DNA of 14,600 nucleotides from Selenomonas sp. (GCF_022771645.1 NZ_JALFCU010000041.1:1-14600); one strand, 5' to 3'. Shown: positions 1-6,996, numbered from the stretch's first letter. The notes: a model not told the origin generated them from the sequence alone. Program-made: numbers and translations.

Positions 1-405
1 GTACGGCGCATAGATGAAAACGTTCATCGCGTTCGGATGGTCGCGCAGCACGTAGTCCGCGCAGCGGCCGACGACGATGCACGATTGCGTCGACGCGACT
101 TGCTGGATGAACGCGGCCTGCGTCTCGAACAGCGTCTTCTGATGCGGCGCCGTCGTGCGGCCGAGCGGGAACAGCATGCGGAAAAATCCGGACGCCTTCT
201 GCTCCTCGGCATCGCTGATGACGGAGATCGGCTTGTTCAGCCGCTTTGCCGTCGCCTCGACGATGTCGCGGTCGTAAAACTCGACACCGAGAAGCTGCGC
301 GAGCCGCCGTGCGATCGGCCGGCCGAGGCTACCGAAGTCGCGGTTGATCGTGATGACGAAATGATCCTCAGCGGGAAAGCTGGGAAAATCGGGAACAGGT
401 GCCAT
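1..405 (-). CDS. Cytidylate-kinase-like P-loop protein (partial, 3' end beyond window)
   Basis: The frame from the ATG at 405 is open for 135 codons to the window edge, so the C-terminus is missing. The N-terminus reads as an ITINRDFGS.GRPIARRLA segment (about residues 17-35) followed by a LGVEFYDRDIV segment, the pattern of the cytidylate kinase-like family (Cytidylate_kin2 type): a P-loop-like glycine stretch, then the tyrosine-aspartate segment after the first helix. A later VVGRCADYVL stretch matches the family's second core strand. The start has a strong AAAGGAGG ribosome site 7 bases upstream. It begins 24 bp after the stop of the ABC ATPase gene, so it is probably the last or a late gene of that transporter operon. 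Family membership is read from motifs; the substrate is unknown, and the canonical nucleoside monophosphate kinase role is not shown for this subfamily. Confidence 0.7.
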   Translation of the reverse strand, partial: MAPVPDFPSFPAEDHFVITINRDFGSLGRPIARRLAQLLGVEFYDRDIVEATAKRLNKPISVISDAEEQKASGFFRMLFPLGRTTAPHQKTLFETQAAFIQQVASTQSCIVVGRCADYVLRDHPNAMNVFIYAPY

Positions 406-429
406 GGCGCGCCTCCTTTCTGTGAAACA

Positions 430-1176
430 TCAGCCATCCAAGAAGCGCGAAAGAAAGGCTTTCGTGCGCTCTTCCTTCGGATGGGCGAAAAATTCCGCTG
501 GCGGCCCTTCCTCGACGATGTAGCCATCCGCCATGAAGACGACATGGTCGGCGACGTCGCGCGCGAACGCCATCTCATGCGTGACGATGACCATCGTCAT
601 GCCGCCTTCGGCGAGCGACTTCATGACGGTGAGCACCTCGCCGACGAGCTCGGGATCGAGCGCCGACGTCGGCTCGTCGAACAGCAGCGCCTCCGGCTCC
701 ATCGCGAGCGCGCGGGCGATCGCCACGCGCTGCTGCTGGCCGCCCGAGAGCATCGCGGGCTTCGCGTCCGCCTTGCTTTCGAGGCCGACTTTTTTCAAGA
801 GCTCCATGGCAAGCTGCTCGGCTTCCGCTTTTTTCTTGTGACCTGTGAGGACCGGCGCAAGCGTGATGTTGCCGAGCACCGTCTTCAGCGGGAACAAGTT
901 AAACCGCTGGAACACCATGCCGACCTTTTCGCGGAACGCGCGGATGTCCGCGCCCTCCGCGAGCATGTCGTCGCCATGGTACTTGATCGCGCCGCCCGTC
1001 GGCTGCTCAAGCTGGTTGATGCAACGCAGCAGCGTGCTCTTTCCCGAGCCGGACGGCCCGATGATGCAGACGACCTCGCCCTCGTGCACCGCGAGATTGA
1101 TGTCTTTCAATACTTCGAGATCGCCGAACGATTTCACGAGATGCTCGACGGAGAGCACGACGTTTTTGGCTTCCAT
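430..1176 (-). CDS. Polar amino acid ABC transporter, ATP-binding subunit (GlnQ/HisP type)
   Basis: A 248-residue ABC ATPase that would energise uptake of a polar amino acid at the inner face of the membrane. All motifs are present: Walker A GPSGSGKST at residues 40-48, Q-loop Q90, signature LSGGQQQR from 143, Walker B and D-loop LLFDEPTSALD at 164-174, and switch histidine H200. The short length and the QRFNLFP segment after the Q-loop fit the GlnQ/HisP/ArtP branch. I chose the ATG at 1176 rather than the GTG at 1185, because GAGGTG sits 6 bases upstream of the ATG; that ribosome site overlaps the TGA of the permease gene (stop at 1187), so the two are probably translationally coupled. It forms an operon with the binding protein and permease upstream. 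The actual amino acid cannot be told from the ATPase. Confidence 0.95.
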   Translation of the reverse strand: MEAKNVVLSVEHLVKSFGDLEVLKDINLAVHEGEVVCIIGPSGSGKSTLLRCINQLEQPTGGAIKYHGDDMLAEGADIRAFREKVGMVFQRFNLFPLKTVLGNITLAPVLTGHKKKAEAEQLAMELLKKVGLESKADAKPAMLSGGQQQRVAIARALAMEPEALLFDEPTSALDPELVGEVLTVMKSLAEGGMTMVIVTHEMAFARDVADHVVFMADGYIVEEGPPAEFFAHPKEERTKAFLSRFLDG

Positions 1177-1186
1177 AACGCGCACC

Positions 1187-1852
1187 TCATTTCTTCAGAC
1201 GGTTTTCCACGACGTGCTGCAAGACCATGAGCGCCGAGAGCAGCACGAGGTAGAACACCGCGCACATCGTGTACGCCGGGATCGTGTTGTACGTCCTCGC
1301 CACGTAGTTCTGCGTCTGGCGCGTGATCTCGTTCACCGAGATGATCGAGAGTATCGCCGTATCCTTGACGGAAATGATGAACTGGTTGAACAGTGCCGGC
1401 AGCATCACCTTGAACGCGGGCGGGATGATGATGTGGAACAGCACCTCGCGCTTCGTGAGGCCGAGCGCATAGCCCGCCTCGATCTGGCCGACGTCGACGC
1501 TTTCCAAAGCGCCCTTGACGATGGCCGAGATGAACGCGCCCGCATTCACCGTGATGACGATGATGCCCGCGATCGTGCTGTCGAGCACATATTGCTCGCC
1601 CTGCGCCAAAGAGATCATCGCCGGCACGACGAAGTACACGTACAGCGCCTGCACGACGATCGGCGTGCCGCGGATGATCCAGACATAGACGCCCGCGACC
1701 GCCTGCGCCGCGCGGTTCCCGCTCTGGAGCGCATAGCCGCTCGCCGCGCCGAGCACGAAGCCCAGCAGGATGCCGATGATGGCGATCTCCATCGTGATGT
1801 AGAATCCTTTGACGAGCATCGGCAGGACGGCAGAAACAACTGCTGCATCCAT
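1187..1852 (-). CDS. Polar amino acid ABC transporter, permease subunit (HisM/GlnP type)
   Basis: A 221-residue integral membrane protein, the usual length for one-permease systems that work as homodimers in the polar amino acid (His/Glu/Gln/Arg/opine) family. Hydrophobic helices appear around residues 17-41, 52-80, 90-112 and 190-212. The cytoplasmic EAA loop that contacts the ATPase is visible at about residues 126-146 (EAGYALGLTKREVLFHIIIP), and a RGTPIVVQ segment typical of the family is at 61-68. Start ATG at 1852 has AAAGGAG 11 bases upstream. The 151-bp gap from the binding protein gene holds a palindromic repeat (see 1921-1999) and no clear promoter, so I infer one transcript beginning before the binding protein. 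Confidence 0.93.
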   Translation of the reverse strand: MDAAVVSAVLPMLVKGFYITMEIAIIGILLGFVLGAASGYALQSGNRAAQAVAGVYVWIIRGTPIVVQALYVYFVVPAMISLAQGEQYVLDSTIAGIIVITVNAGAFISAIVKGALESVDVGQIEAGYALGLTKREVLFHIIIPPAFKVMLPALFNQFIISVKDTAILSIISVNEITRQTQNYVARTYNTIPAYTMCAVFYLVLLSALMVLQHVVENRLKK

Positions 1853-1920
1853 ATAGATTCACACTCCTTTGGCAGGCTTTTCAGGCGTGCGCGCACCGGC
1901 GATTTGTGACTGCCTGCACA

Positions 1921-1999
1921 TTGTTATGAAGTACAGGCGACACCCACCTGGCGCTGCGCTTCGCTCCGCGCCTGTCCTCCCTCGGAGAGGGAGGCAGGG
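1921..1999 (-). repeat. Palindromic repeat (degenerate copy) between binding protein and permease genes
   Basis: This is a divergent copy of the dispersed two-hairpin element seen at 4812-4868 and 11423-11480. It shares the CACCCACC block, a GCG-rich small hairpin and the hairpin CCTCCCTCGGAGAGGGAGG. Its left flank (TTGTTATGA.GTAC) also matches the flank of the 11423 copy, so the repeated unit is longer than the hairpins alone. It begins 4 bp after the binding-protein stop codon in the direction of transcription. Confidence 0.75.
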
Positions 2000-2003
2000 G
2001 AAA

Positions 2004-2834
2004 TTAGTCCACGTATTCTTTCTTCAGCTGGTCGAGCGTGCCATTTTCCTTGAGCTCTTTCAGCGCCGCATTGAACTGGTTGATGATGTCCGGATATTTC
2101 TTCACGATGTTCTTCGAGAACGCGATCGTGTACGGCGCCTGGCCTTTGAAGAATTCGTCGCCGACGATCTTCACATTGAGCTTGCCCGTCTTGATGCCGT
2201 AGGCCGTGCCCGGCTGGTCGTAGAGCGTCGCATCCGCCTGGCCGTCCTCGACGGCCTTGTACGCGAGCGCCTGCGAGTCAAACGACTGGAGGCATTCCGC
2301 CGGCAGTTCCTTCGACGCGTACTCATACGCCGCGCACCCCGTCTGGACAGCGACCTTGTACTTGCCGGACTTCAGGTCTTCGACGCTCTTGATCGTCTCG
2401 TTGTTCTTCGCGACGATGACGACGATGCCGGCATCATAGTAGACGTCCGAGAAATCCATGTTCTTCTTGCGCTCGTCCGTCGCGCAGAGCGCGGCGGCGC
2501 CGATGTCGAGCTGCCCCTGGCTCAGCGACGTGCCCAAGGGGCCGTAGTCCATGTCCTTGATCGTGCCGTCTTTGATCTCGAACCCGAGGATGCCCTGCAG
2601 CTTCTCGAGGAGCGCGAGATCGTAGCCCGTCAGCGTCGTGCCGTCTTCCTTGAAATACGAGAACGGCGCGTACGTGCCGGACGTGCCGACCGTGAGCGCG
2701 ACGCCCTTCAGCGCGCCATGGTAATCCCCGGAGCCCGAACCCGAGCCCGAGCTCGCCTGCTGCGATCCACCGCAGCCCGCGAGCAAGCTGACGCAGAAAA
2801 TGAGCATCGTACAGAGTGCAAACAGCTTCTTCAT
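2004..2834 (-). CDS. Amino acid ABC transporter substrate-binding lipoprotein
   Basis: A 276-residue extracytoplasmic solute-binding protein of the family 3 (polar amino acid) type. It begins with a lipoprotein signal peptide with lipobox LLAGC, giving lipid-modified C21, followed by a Ser/Gly linker to about residue 36. The mature domain shows the two-lobe pattern: GTYAPFSY and TGYDLALLEKL in lobe 1, then LGTSLSQGQLDIGAAALCAT with the ligand-site-type ATDERKKNMDFSDVYY stretch, and the lobe-2 segment KVAVQTGCAA. Start ATG at 2834 has a GGAGGAGAAGG ribosome site. It is the first gene of an importer operon (binding protein, permease, ATPase). The family includes cystine, histidine, glutamine and arginine receptors, and I cannot choose among them from the sequence alone. 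Confidence 0.93.
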   Translation of the reverse strand: MKKLFALCTMLIFCVSLLAGCGGSQQASSGSGSGSGDYHGALKGVALTVGTSGTYAPFSYFKEDGTTLTGYDLALLEKLQGILGFEIKDGTIKDMDYGPLGTSLSQGQLDIGAAALCATDERKKNMDFSDVYYDAGIVVIVAKNNETIKSVEDLKSGKYKVAVQTGCAAYEYASKELPAECLQSFDSQALAYKAVEDGQADATLYDQPGTAYGIKTGKLNVKIVGDEFFKGQAPYTIAFSKNIVKKYPDIINQFNAALKELKENGTLDQLKKEYVD

Positions 2835-2914
2835 GACCTTCTCCTCCGTTTCATTTCACTCGTGCAAAAACGTTTTCCGCTCTCGCGACTGTTTCATTCG
2901 CGAAGCATGGCTTT

Positions 2915-2943
2915 ATCATACGCGCACACACGTCCATCGTAAA
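2915..2943 (-). promoter_or_regulatory. Predicted vegetative promoter of the ABC transporter operon
   Basis: On the minus strand TTTACG (2938-2943) lies exactly 17 bp from TATGAT (2915-2920), about 80 bp before the binding-protein ATG. The -10 matches 5 of 6 and the -35 4 of 6 consensus positions. It lies downstream of the chemoreceptor terminator, as expected for the first promoter of a new operon. Confidence 0.6.
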
Positions 2944-3035
2944 GAAACGGTTTGCTATCCCAGAGATACGAAATCGTTATGATAAAAATTTCGCAAGAGC
3001 CTCAAGGCCGTGCGTCCCACAAAAATATTTGCATG

Positions 3036-3075
3036 AAAAAAGAGGCTGCTGCACATTTGTGCAACAACCCCTTTG
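3036..3075 (-). terminator. Intrinsic terminator of the chemoreceptor gene
   Basis: On the minus strand, directly after the chemoreceptor stop codon, an AAAGGGGTTGTTGCACA arm can pair with TGTGCAGCAGCCTCTTT (with a few G-U pairs) around a two-base loop, and a run of six T follows. This is a long-stem rho-independent terminator. Confidence 0.85.
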
Positions 3076-3084
3076 GGAAAAGTC

Positions 3085-4614
3085 TTACACTTTCTTGACT
3101 TTGAAGAACTTCAGCTCGTCATCGAGCTGTGCGGCGAGCGTCTTGAGCTCGTCGGCGGCCGTCTCGATCGTCTGGAAGCTCGTGGCGAGCTCGTTCATCG
3201 ACGCGCTCGTCTCTTCCGTCGAGGCGGCGTTCTCTTCCGAAATGGCGGAGAGGCCTTCGATCTCGTTCGTCAGACGGTTCTTCGCGTCGTCCATGCCCTG
3301 CGAGAGGCCGGCGGTCTTCGTCGCGGCTTCCGCGACGGCGTCCGCGCCCTTCGTCATGCTCGCGAGGTTCTCGCGGACGCCGCCGATGCCTTCGTTCTGC
3401 GCCGCGAACGCCGTGCGCAGGGCATCCATGCTCTCGGCGGATTCCGCGCTCGACTGCGCGAGGCGCGCGACGATCTCGTTGATGTGCGCGACGGCGTCCT
3501 GCGACTGCGTCGCGAGCTTCTGGATCTCGGTCGCGACGACGGCGAAGCCGCGGCCGGCCTCGCCGGCGCGCGCAGCCTCGATGGAGGCGTTGAGAGACAA
3601 GAGGTTCGTCTGGTCGGCGACGGCCTTGATGGCGCTCGTCGATTCCTCGATGTCCTTGACGCCGGCGCTCTTCTGCACGCTCTCAGCCTGATCCTGCGCG
3701 CCGTGCGCGATTTCCTCGACGGCGTGCGAGACCTGCTGCATCGCCTGGTTCGCCTTCACGGCCGAGCCGCTCATGTCGTCGCCGGCCTGGCGCACGCGGG
3801 CGCTGAGCTCCGCAATCGTGCGGATGGCCGCCGAGAGCTTTTCCGCGATGAGCTCCATCGAGCGGTTGAGCTCGCCGATCTCGTCGCTGCGCGCAACGGC
3901 AGCCGGGTCGATGTCGATAGCGAAATTGCCGCCCGCCATCTGCTCGACGGATCCGTTGATGCGGTCCATGGCCGCATGGAGCGGCTTGCTCGCCGCGAAG
4001 CCCGCAAGCGCGATGAGCACGAGCACGACGACCGTCACGAGGCCTTCTTTCACCGCCATGCCAAAGATGGCCGCCTGGATGTCAGCGGCCGGCCGGCCCG
4101 TGAACGCCATGCCGACGATCGTGCCGTCGTCATTTTTCAGCGGCAGATAGTAGCCGTAGTACGGTTCGCCGCCGATCACGACGTCCGGGTTGAAATACGC
4201 TTTGCCGCCGAGCACGGTCTGTGCGACCGCGTCGGAGACGTCTTTGCCGATCTGGTCCTTGATGGTCGAAGCTGCGCGCGTCTTTCCGTAAATCAGCGAG
4301 TACTCGATGTGCGTGTCCGCTTTGAGCGCGTCCATCTCTTCCGTAAGTTCCGCCTGGACGTTTTCGCCGCCCTTGTAGAGGTCGCCGTTCTGGAACGCCC
4401 AGTCGCCGTCGTATTCGTTCGTCGCCTGGCTCGCGAGCTGCGTCGTCGCGACGTGCAGTTCCTCTTCTGTCATGTCGTTGATCATGCTGCGCGACGACGT
4501 CACGCCGATGACCGCGATGAGGATGCACGCGACGGCGATGACCGCGAGCACCATGCCGATCATCCGCGTGACGAGGCTTTTCCGCGCACCCATCACGGCT
4601 GCTTTCCCACCCAT
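3085..4614 (-). CDS. Methyl-accepting chemotaxis protein with extracytoplasmic single-Cache-like sensor
   Basis: A 509-residue chemoreceptor that would sense a ligand outside the membrane and control the CheA kinase. Layout: TM1 about residues 17-39; extracytoplasmic region 40-188 resembling a single Cache domain (YYGYYLPLKNDDGTIVGMAF near 152-171); TM2 about 189-208; HAMP about 209-262 with DEIGELNRSM; then the cytoplasmic coiled coil. The hairpin tip QTNLLSLNASIEAARAGEAG is intact at 335-354, followed by RGFAVVATEIQKLA. Methylation-helix sequences are seen at about 291-314 and 455-475. There are no other chemotaxis genes nearby. Oddity: the segment QKSAGVKDIEEST at 314-326 joins the first methylation helix to the tip much too soon, leaving the descending helix about 50 residues shorter than the ascending one. 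The first ATG (4614) lacks a well-spaced ribosome site, and the ATG at 4593 is an alternative. Confidence 0.9.
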   Translation of the reverse strand: MGGKAAVMGARKSLVTRMIGMVLAVIAVACILIAVIGVTSSRSMINDMTEEELHVATTQLASQATNEYDGDWAFQNGDLYKGGENVQAELTEEMDALKADTHIEYSLIYGKTRAASTIKDQIGKDVSDAVAQTVLGGKAYFNPDVVIGGEPYYGYYLPLKNDDGTIVGMAFTGRPAADIQAAIFGMAVKEGLVTVVVLVLIALAGFAASKPLHAAMDRINGSVEQMAGGNFAIDIDPAAVARSDEIGELNRSMELIAEKLSAAIRTIAELSARVRQAGDDMSGSAVKANQAMQQVSHAVEEIAHGAQDQAESVQKSAGVKDIEESTSAIKAVADQTNLLSLNASIEAARAGEAGRGFAVVATEIQKLATQSQDAVAHINEIVARLAQSSAESAESMDALRTAFAAQNEGIGGVRENLASMTKGADAVAEAATKTAGLSQGMDDAKNRLTNEIEGLSAISEENAASTEETSASMNELATSFQTIETAADELKTLAAQLDDELKFFKVKKV

Positions 4615-4673
4615 GGAAGGTATAAGGCAAGACTCCCTTCCTTACTCTCTTTCAAACGAAAATACATGGCTTT

Positions 4674-4699
4674 CATGCGGCTCCCCAATGGTGCATTTA
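4674..4699 (-). promoter_or_regulatory. Possible flagellar/chemotaxis sigma factor (sigma-28/SigD-type) promoter
   Basis: On the minus strand TAAA (4696-4699), 14 bp, then GCCGCATG (4674-4681) resembles the SigD/FliA pattern TAAA-N14-16-GCCGATAT, keeping the TAAA and GCCG cores but differing in the last four bases. It is about 60 bp upstream of a chemoreceptor gene, the class of gene usually controlled by this sigma factor. No convincing vegetative promoter is seen in the same gap. Confidence 0.4.
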
Positions 4700-4754
4700 C
4701 GAAGAATTTCGACATTCGTGAGAAGTTTCCTGCTTTCCTCGGAAAATTGGCATA

Positions 4755-4785
4755 GAAAAAGAGCCGAAGGACTTCCTTCGACTCT
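4755..4785 (-). terminator. Intrinsic terminator of the rpiB-glyA-upp operon
   Basis: Minus-strand hairpin: AGAGTCGAAGGA pairs with TCCTTCGGCTCT (12-bp stem with one G-T position, two-base loop), followed by TTTTTC. It lies about 105 bp after the upp stop, beyond a palindromic repeat. Its stem is nearly the same sequence as the terminator at 11363-11396. Confidence 0.85.
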
Positions 4786-4811
4786 AAAAATTCGCATCAG
4801 TCAGGCATGAC

Positions 4812-4868
4812 CTTCGCCACACCCACCACCGCTTCGCGGTCCCCCTCCCTCGGAGAGGGAGGCTGAAG
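4812..4868 (-). repeat. Dispersed two-hairpin palindromic repeat (copy after upp)
   Basis: On the plus strand this copy starts CTTCGCCACACCCACCACCG and contains two hairpins: CCGCTTCGCGG, and CCTCCCTCGGAGAGGGAGG, ending GGCTGAAG. The same arrangement recurs at 11423-11480, 10624-10677 (inside a gene), 7061-7112 and, degenerate, 1921-1999. It lies between the upp stop codon and the operon terminator. Confidence 0.9.
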
Positions 4869-4889
4869 GTTGCGAGCCTTTCTACGGCT

Positions 4890-5528
4890 TTACAATGTGC
4901 CGAAGATGCGGTCGCCGGCGTCGCCGAGACCCGGGACGATGTAGCCTTTATCATTCAGGTGATCGTCGATGGCTGCGACGTAGATGGGGACGTCGGGATG
5001 TTCTTTGTTGACGACGCGGATGCCTTCCGGCGCGGCGACAAGGCACATGAGCGTGATGGACTTCGCGCCTTTCTGCTTCAGGAGCTCGAGCGCTGCCGCC
5101 GAGCTGCCGCCCGTCGCGAGCATCGGGTCGGTGACGATAAGCGTGCGCTCCGCGACGTCGCTCGGCAGCTTGCAATAGTACTCGACCGGCTTCAGCGTCT
5201 CGGGGTCGCGGTAGAGGCCGATGTGGCCGACGCGCGCCGCCGGGATCATGCGGACGACGCCGTTCATCATGCCAAGGCCGGCGCGCAGGATTGGCACGAC
5301 ACCGACCTTCTTGCCGGCGAGGACCTTGCCCGTGCACTTCGCGACGGGCGTCTCGATGGCTTTGTCCTTCAGCGGGAAGTCCCGCGTGATCTCATACGTC
5401 ATGAGCATCGCGATCTCTTCGAGGAGCTCGCGGAAATCTTTCGTGCCCGTCTCCTTCTCGCGCATGAGCGTGAGCTTGTGCTGGATGAGTGGGTGGTCGA
5501 TGAGATGGACGTGTAATTCTTCTGGCAT
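4890..5528 (-). CDS. upp: Uracil phosphoribosyltransferase
   Basis: Salvages uracil by joining it to PRPP to make UMP in the cytoplasm. The 212-residue protein is the normal length. The PRPP-binding loop LIVTDPMLATGGSS is at residues 130-143, and the C-terminal uracil-binding segment GYIVPGLGDAGDRIFGT at 195-211 is intact. The segment PILRAGLGMM (79-88) is also characteristic of bacterial Upp. Start ATG at 5528 has AAGGAG 12 bases upstream. It is the last gene of an rpiB-glyA-upp series on the same strand, an order known from Bacillus (ywlF-ywlG-glyA-upp region) and other Firmicutes. A 162-bp palindromic element separates it from glyA, and one arm of it abuts the upp ribosome site. Confidence 0.98.
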   Translation of the reverse strand: MPEELHVHLIDHPLIQHKLTLMREKETGTKDFRELLEEIAMLMTYEITRDFPLKDKAIETPVAKCTGKVLAGKKVGVVPILRAGLGMMNGVVRMIPAARVGHIGLYRDPETLKPVEYYCKLPSDVAERTLIVTDPMLATGGSSAAALELLKQKGAKSITLMCLVAAPEGIRVVNKEHPDVPIYVAAIDDHLNDKGYIVPGLGDAGDRIFGTL

Positions 5529-5547
5529 TTGTGTTCAAAGCTCCTTC

Positions 5548-5709
5548 AGGATACGATGATGAAAGACGGACGACCAGATTGCCGCAGATTTTTCGTTCCA
5601 TCAAGGAGTCAAACCGCAAGGCGTAGCAGAGCTACGTCGAGGATTTGACGACGCAGAGGGAGCGGAAAAGATGCGGTAAGATGGCGGACGGATTTCGTCT
5701 TCGTATCCT
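5548..5709. repeat. 162-bp imperfect palindrome filling the glyA-upp gap
   Basis: Terminal arms AGGATACGA (5548-5556) and TCGTATCCT (5701-5709) are perfect inverted repeats; the centre is a small hairpin CGTAGC-AGA-GCTACG. Between them the two halves match imperfectly as inverted copies (for example CCGCAGATTTTTCGTTCC against CCGCATCTTTTCCGCTCC when the right half is reverse-complemented). It reaches from the glyA stop codon to the upp ribosome site. It has no credible gene of its own and no clear target duplication. MITE-like or folded-RNA repeat is the best description. Confidence 0.75.
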
Positions 5710-6956
5710 CATTCATAAAGAGGATATTTCTTGCAGAGCGCCGCGACGCGTGCTTTTGCCTGTTCTTTCGCTGCCGCGTCCTCGGGATGGTCGAGGACGA
5801 GCGCGATGATGTCGGCGACTTCCTTCATGTCGGCCTCTTTGAAGCCGCGCGTCGTCAGCGCCGGCGAGCCGAGGCGGATGCCGCTCGTGACGAACGGGGA
5901 CAGCGGCTCGAACGGGATCGTGTTCTTGTTGACCGTGATGTTCACGGCGTCGAGGAGGTTCTGCGCCTCTTTGCCCGTGAGGTGCTTGCTCGTGAGGTCG
6001 ACGAGCATGAGGTGGTTGTCCGTGCCGCCCGTGACGATGCGGAAACCATCGGCCGTGAGCTCGTCCGCAAGGACTTTCGCGTTCTTGACGACCTGCTGCG
6101 CGTACGCTTTGAACGACGGCTGGAGCGCCTCGCCGAGCGCGACGGCTTTCGCTGCGATGACGTGCATGAGCGGGCCGCCCTGGATGCCGGGGAAGATCGC
6201 CTTGTTGAACTGCTTGCCGAACTCGGCGTCCTTGCAGAGGATCATGCCGCCACGCGGGCCGCGCAGCGTCTTGTGCGTCGTCGTCGTGACGACGTCAGCG
6301 TACGGCACGGGGCTCGGATGGAGGCCGGCAGCGACGAGGCCGGCGATGTGCGCGATGTCGACCATGAGATAAGCGCCGACGCCGTGCGCGATCTTCGCCA
6401 TGCGCTCGAAGTCGATAACGCGCGCATAGGCAGACGCGCCCGCGACGATGAGCTTCGGCTGGCACTCTTTCGCGATGCGCTCGAGCTCGTCATAGTCGAT
6501 GCGCTCATCTTCCTTGCGCACGCCGTACGGCACGATCTTGAAATATTTGCCGCTCATGTTGACAGGCGAGCCGTGCGTGAGGTGGCCGCCGTCCGTGAGG
6601 TTCATGCCCATGACGGTGTCGCCGGGCTGGAGAAGCGCAAAGAACACGGCCATGTTCGCCTGCGCGCCGGAATGCGGCTGGACGTTCGCGTATTCCGCGC
6701 CGAAAAGCTGTTTCGCGCGGTCGATGGCGAGCTGCTCGACGACATCGACGTACTCGCAGCCGCCGTAGTAGCGCTTGCCGGGATAGCCTTCGGCGTACTT
6801 GTTCGTGAGCACGCTGCCCTGCGCCTCGAGCACCGCTTTTGACACGATGTTCTCCGACGCGATGAGCTCCAGCTTCGTGCGCTGGCGATTCAATTCCTGA
6901 TCAATCGCTTCGAAAACCTTGGGGTCCGACTGCTTCAGTTCTTCCATCAGGCTCAT
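5709..6956 (-). CDS. glyA: Serine hydroxymethyltransferase
   Basis: A PLP enzyme converting serine and tetrahydrofolate to glycine and 5,10-methylene-THF, the main one-carbon source. From the chosen start it has 415 residues, the family norm. The PLP-lysine motif TTTTHKTLRGPRGG places the Schiff-base lysine at about K229. The N-terminal LIASENIVSKAVLEAQGS and YAEGYPGKRYYGG segments, and DIAHIAGLVAAG (PLP aspartate), are intact. The frame can be extended by 7 codons to an ATG at 6977, but GAGGAGG stands 8 bases before the ATG at 6956, so I use the latter. It is in the rpiB-glyA-upp operon; the 166-bp gap before it contains composite palindromic repeats. Confidence 0.98.
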   Translation of the reverse strand: MSLMEELKQSDPKVFEAIDQELNRQRTKLELIASENIVSKAVLEAQGSVLTNKYAEGYPGKRYYGGCEYVDVVEQLAIDRAKQLFGAEYANVQPHSGAQANMAVFFALLQPGDTVMGMNLTDGGHLTHGSPVNMSGKYFKIVPYGVRKEDERIDYDELERIAKECQPKLIVAGASAYARVIDFERMAKIAHGVGAYLMVDIAHIAGLVAAGLHPSPVPYADVVTTTTHKTLRGPRGGMILCKDAEFGKQFNKAIFPGIQGGPLMHVIAAKAVALGEALQPSFKAYAQQVVKNAKVLADELTADGFRIVTGGTDNHLMLVDLTSKHLTGKEAQNLLDAVNITVNKNTIPFEPLSPFVTSGIRLGSPALTTRGFKEADMKEVADIIALVLDHPEDAAAKEQAKARVAALCKKYPLYE

Positions 6957-6996
6957 GTAGGTATCCTCCTCGTACATTCAGCAAGAAATCATCATA

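Noticed and set aside
37..1230. A 397-codon plus-strand open frame over the ABC ATPase and kinase-like genes
   Set aside because: Composition is that of an antisense shadow (Arg/His/Leu/Asp), and both minus-strand genes beneath it have intact motifs and ribosome sites.
2740..2765. GC-rich repeat CCCGAACCCGAGCCCGAG as a regulatory element
   Set aside because: It encodes the Ser-Gly linker after the lipobox of the binding protein, a normal feature.
3073..4755. A 560-codon plus-strand open frame opposite the chemoreceptor
   Set aside because: Arg/Ala/Val/Asp-rich shadow of the chemoreceptor gene. It would start inside the chemoreceptor terminator region and has no recognisable domain.
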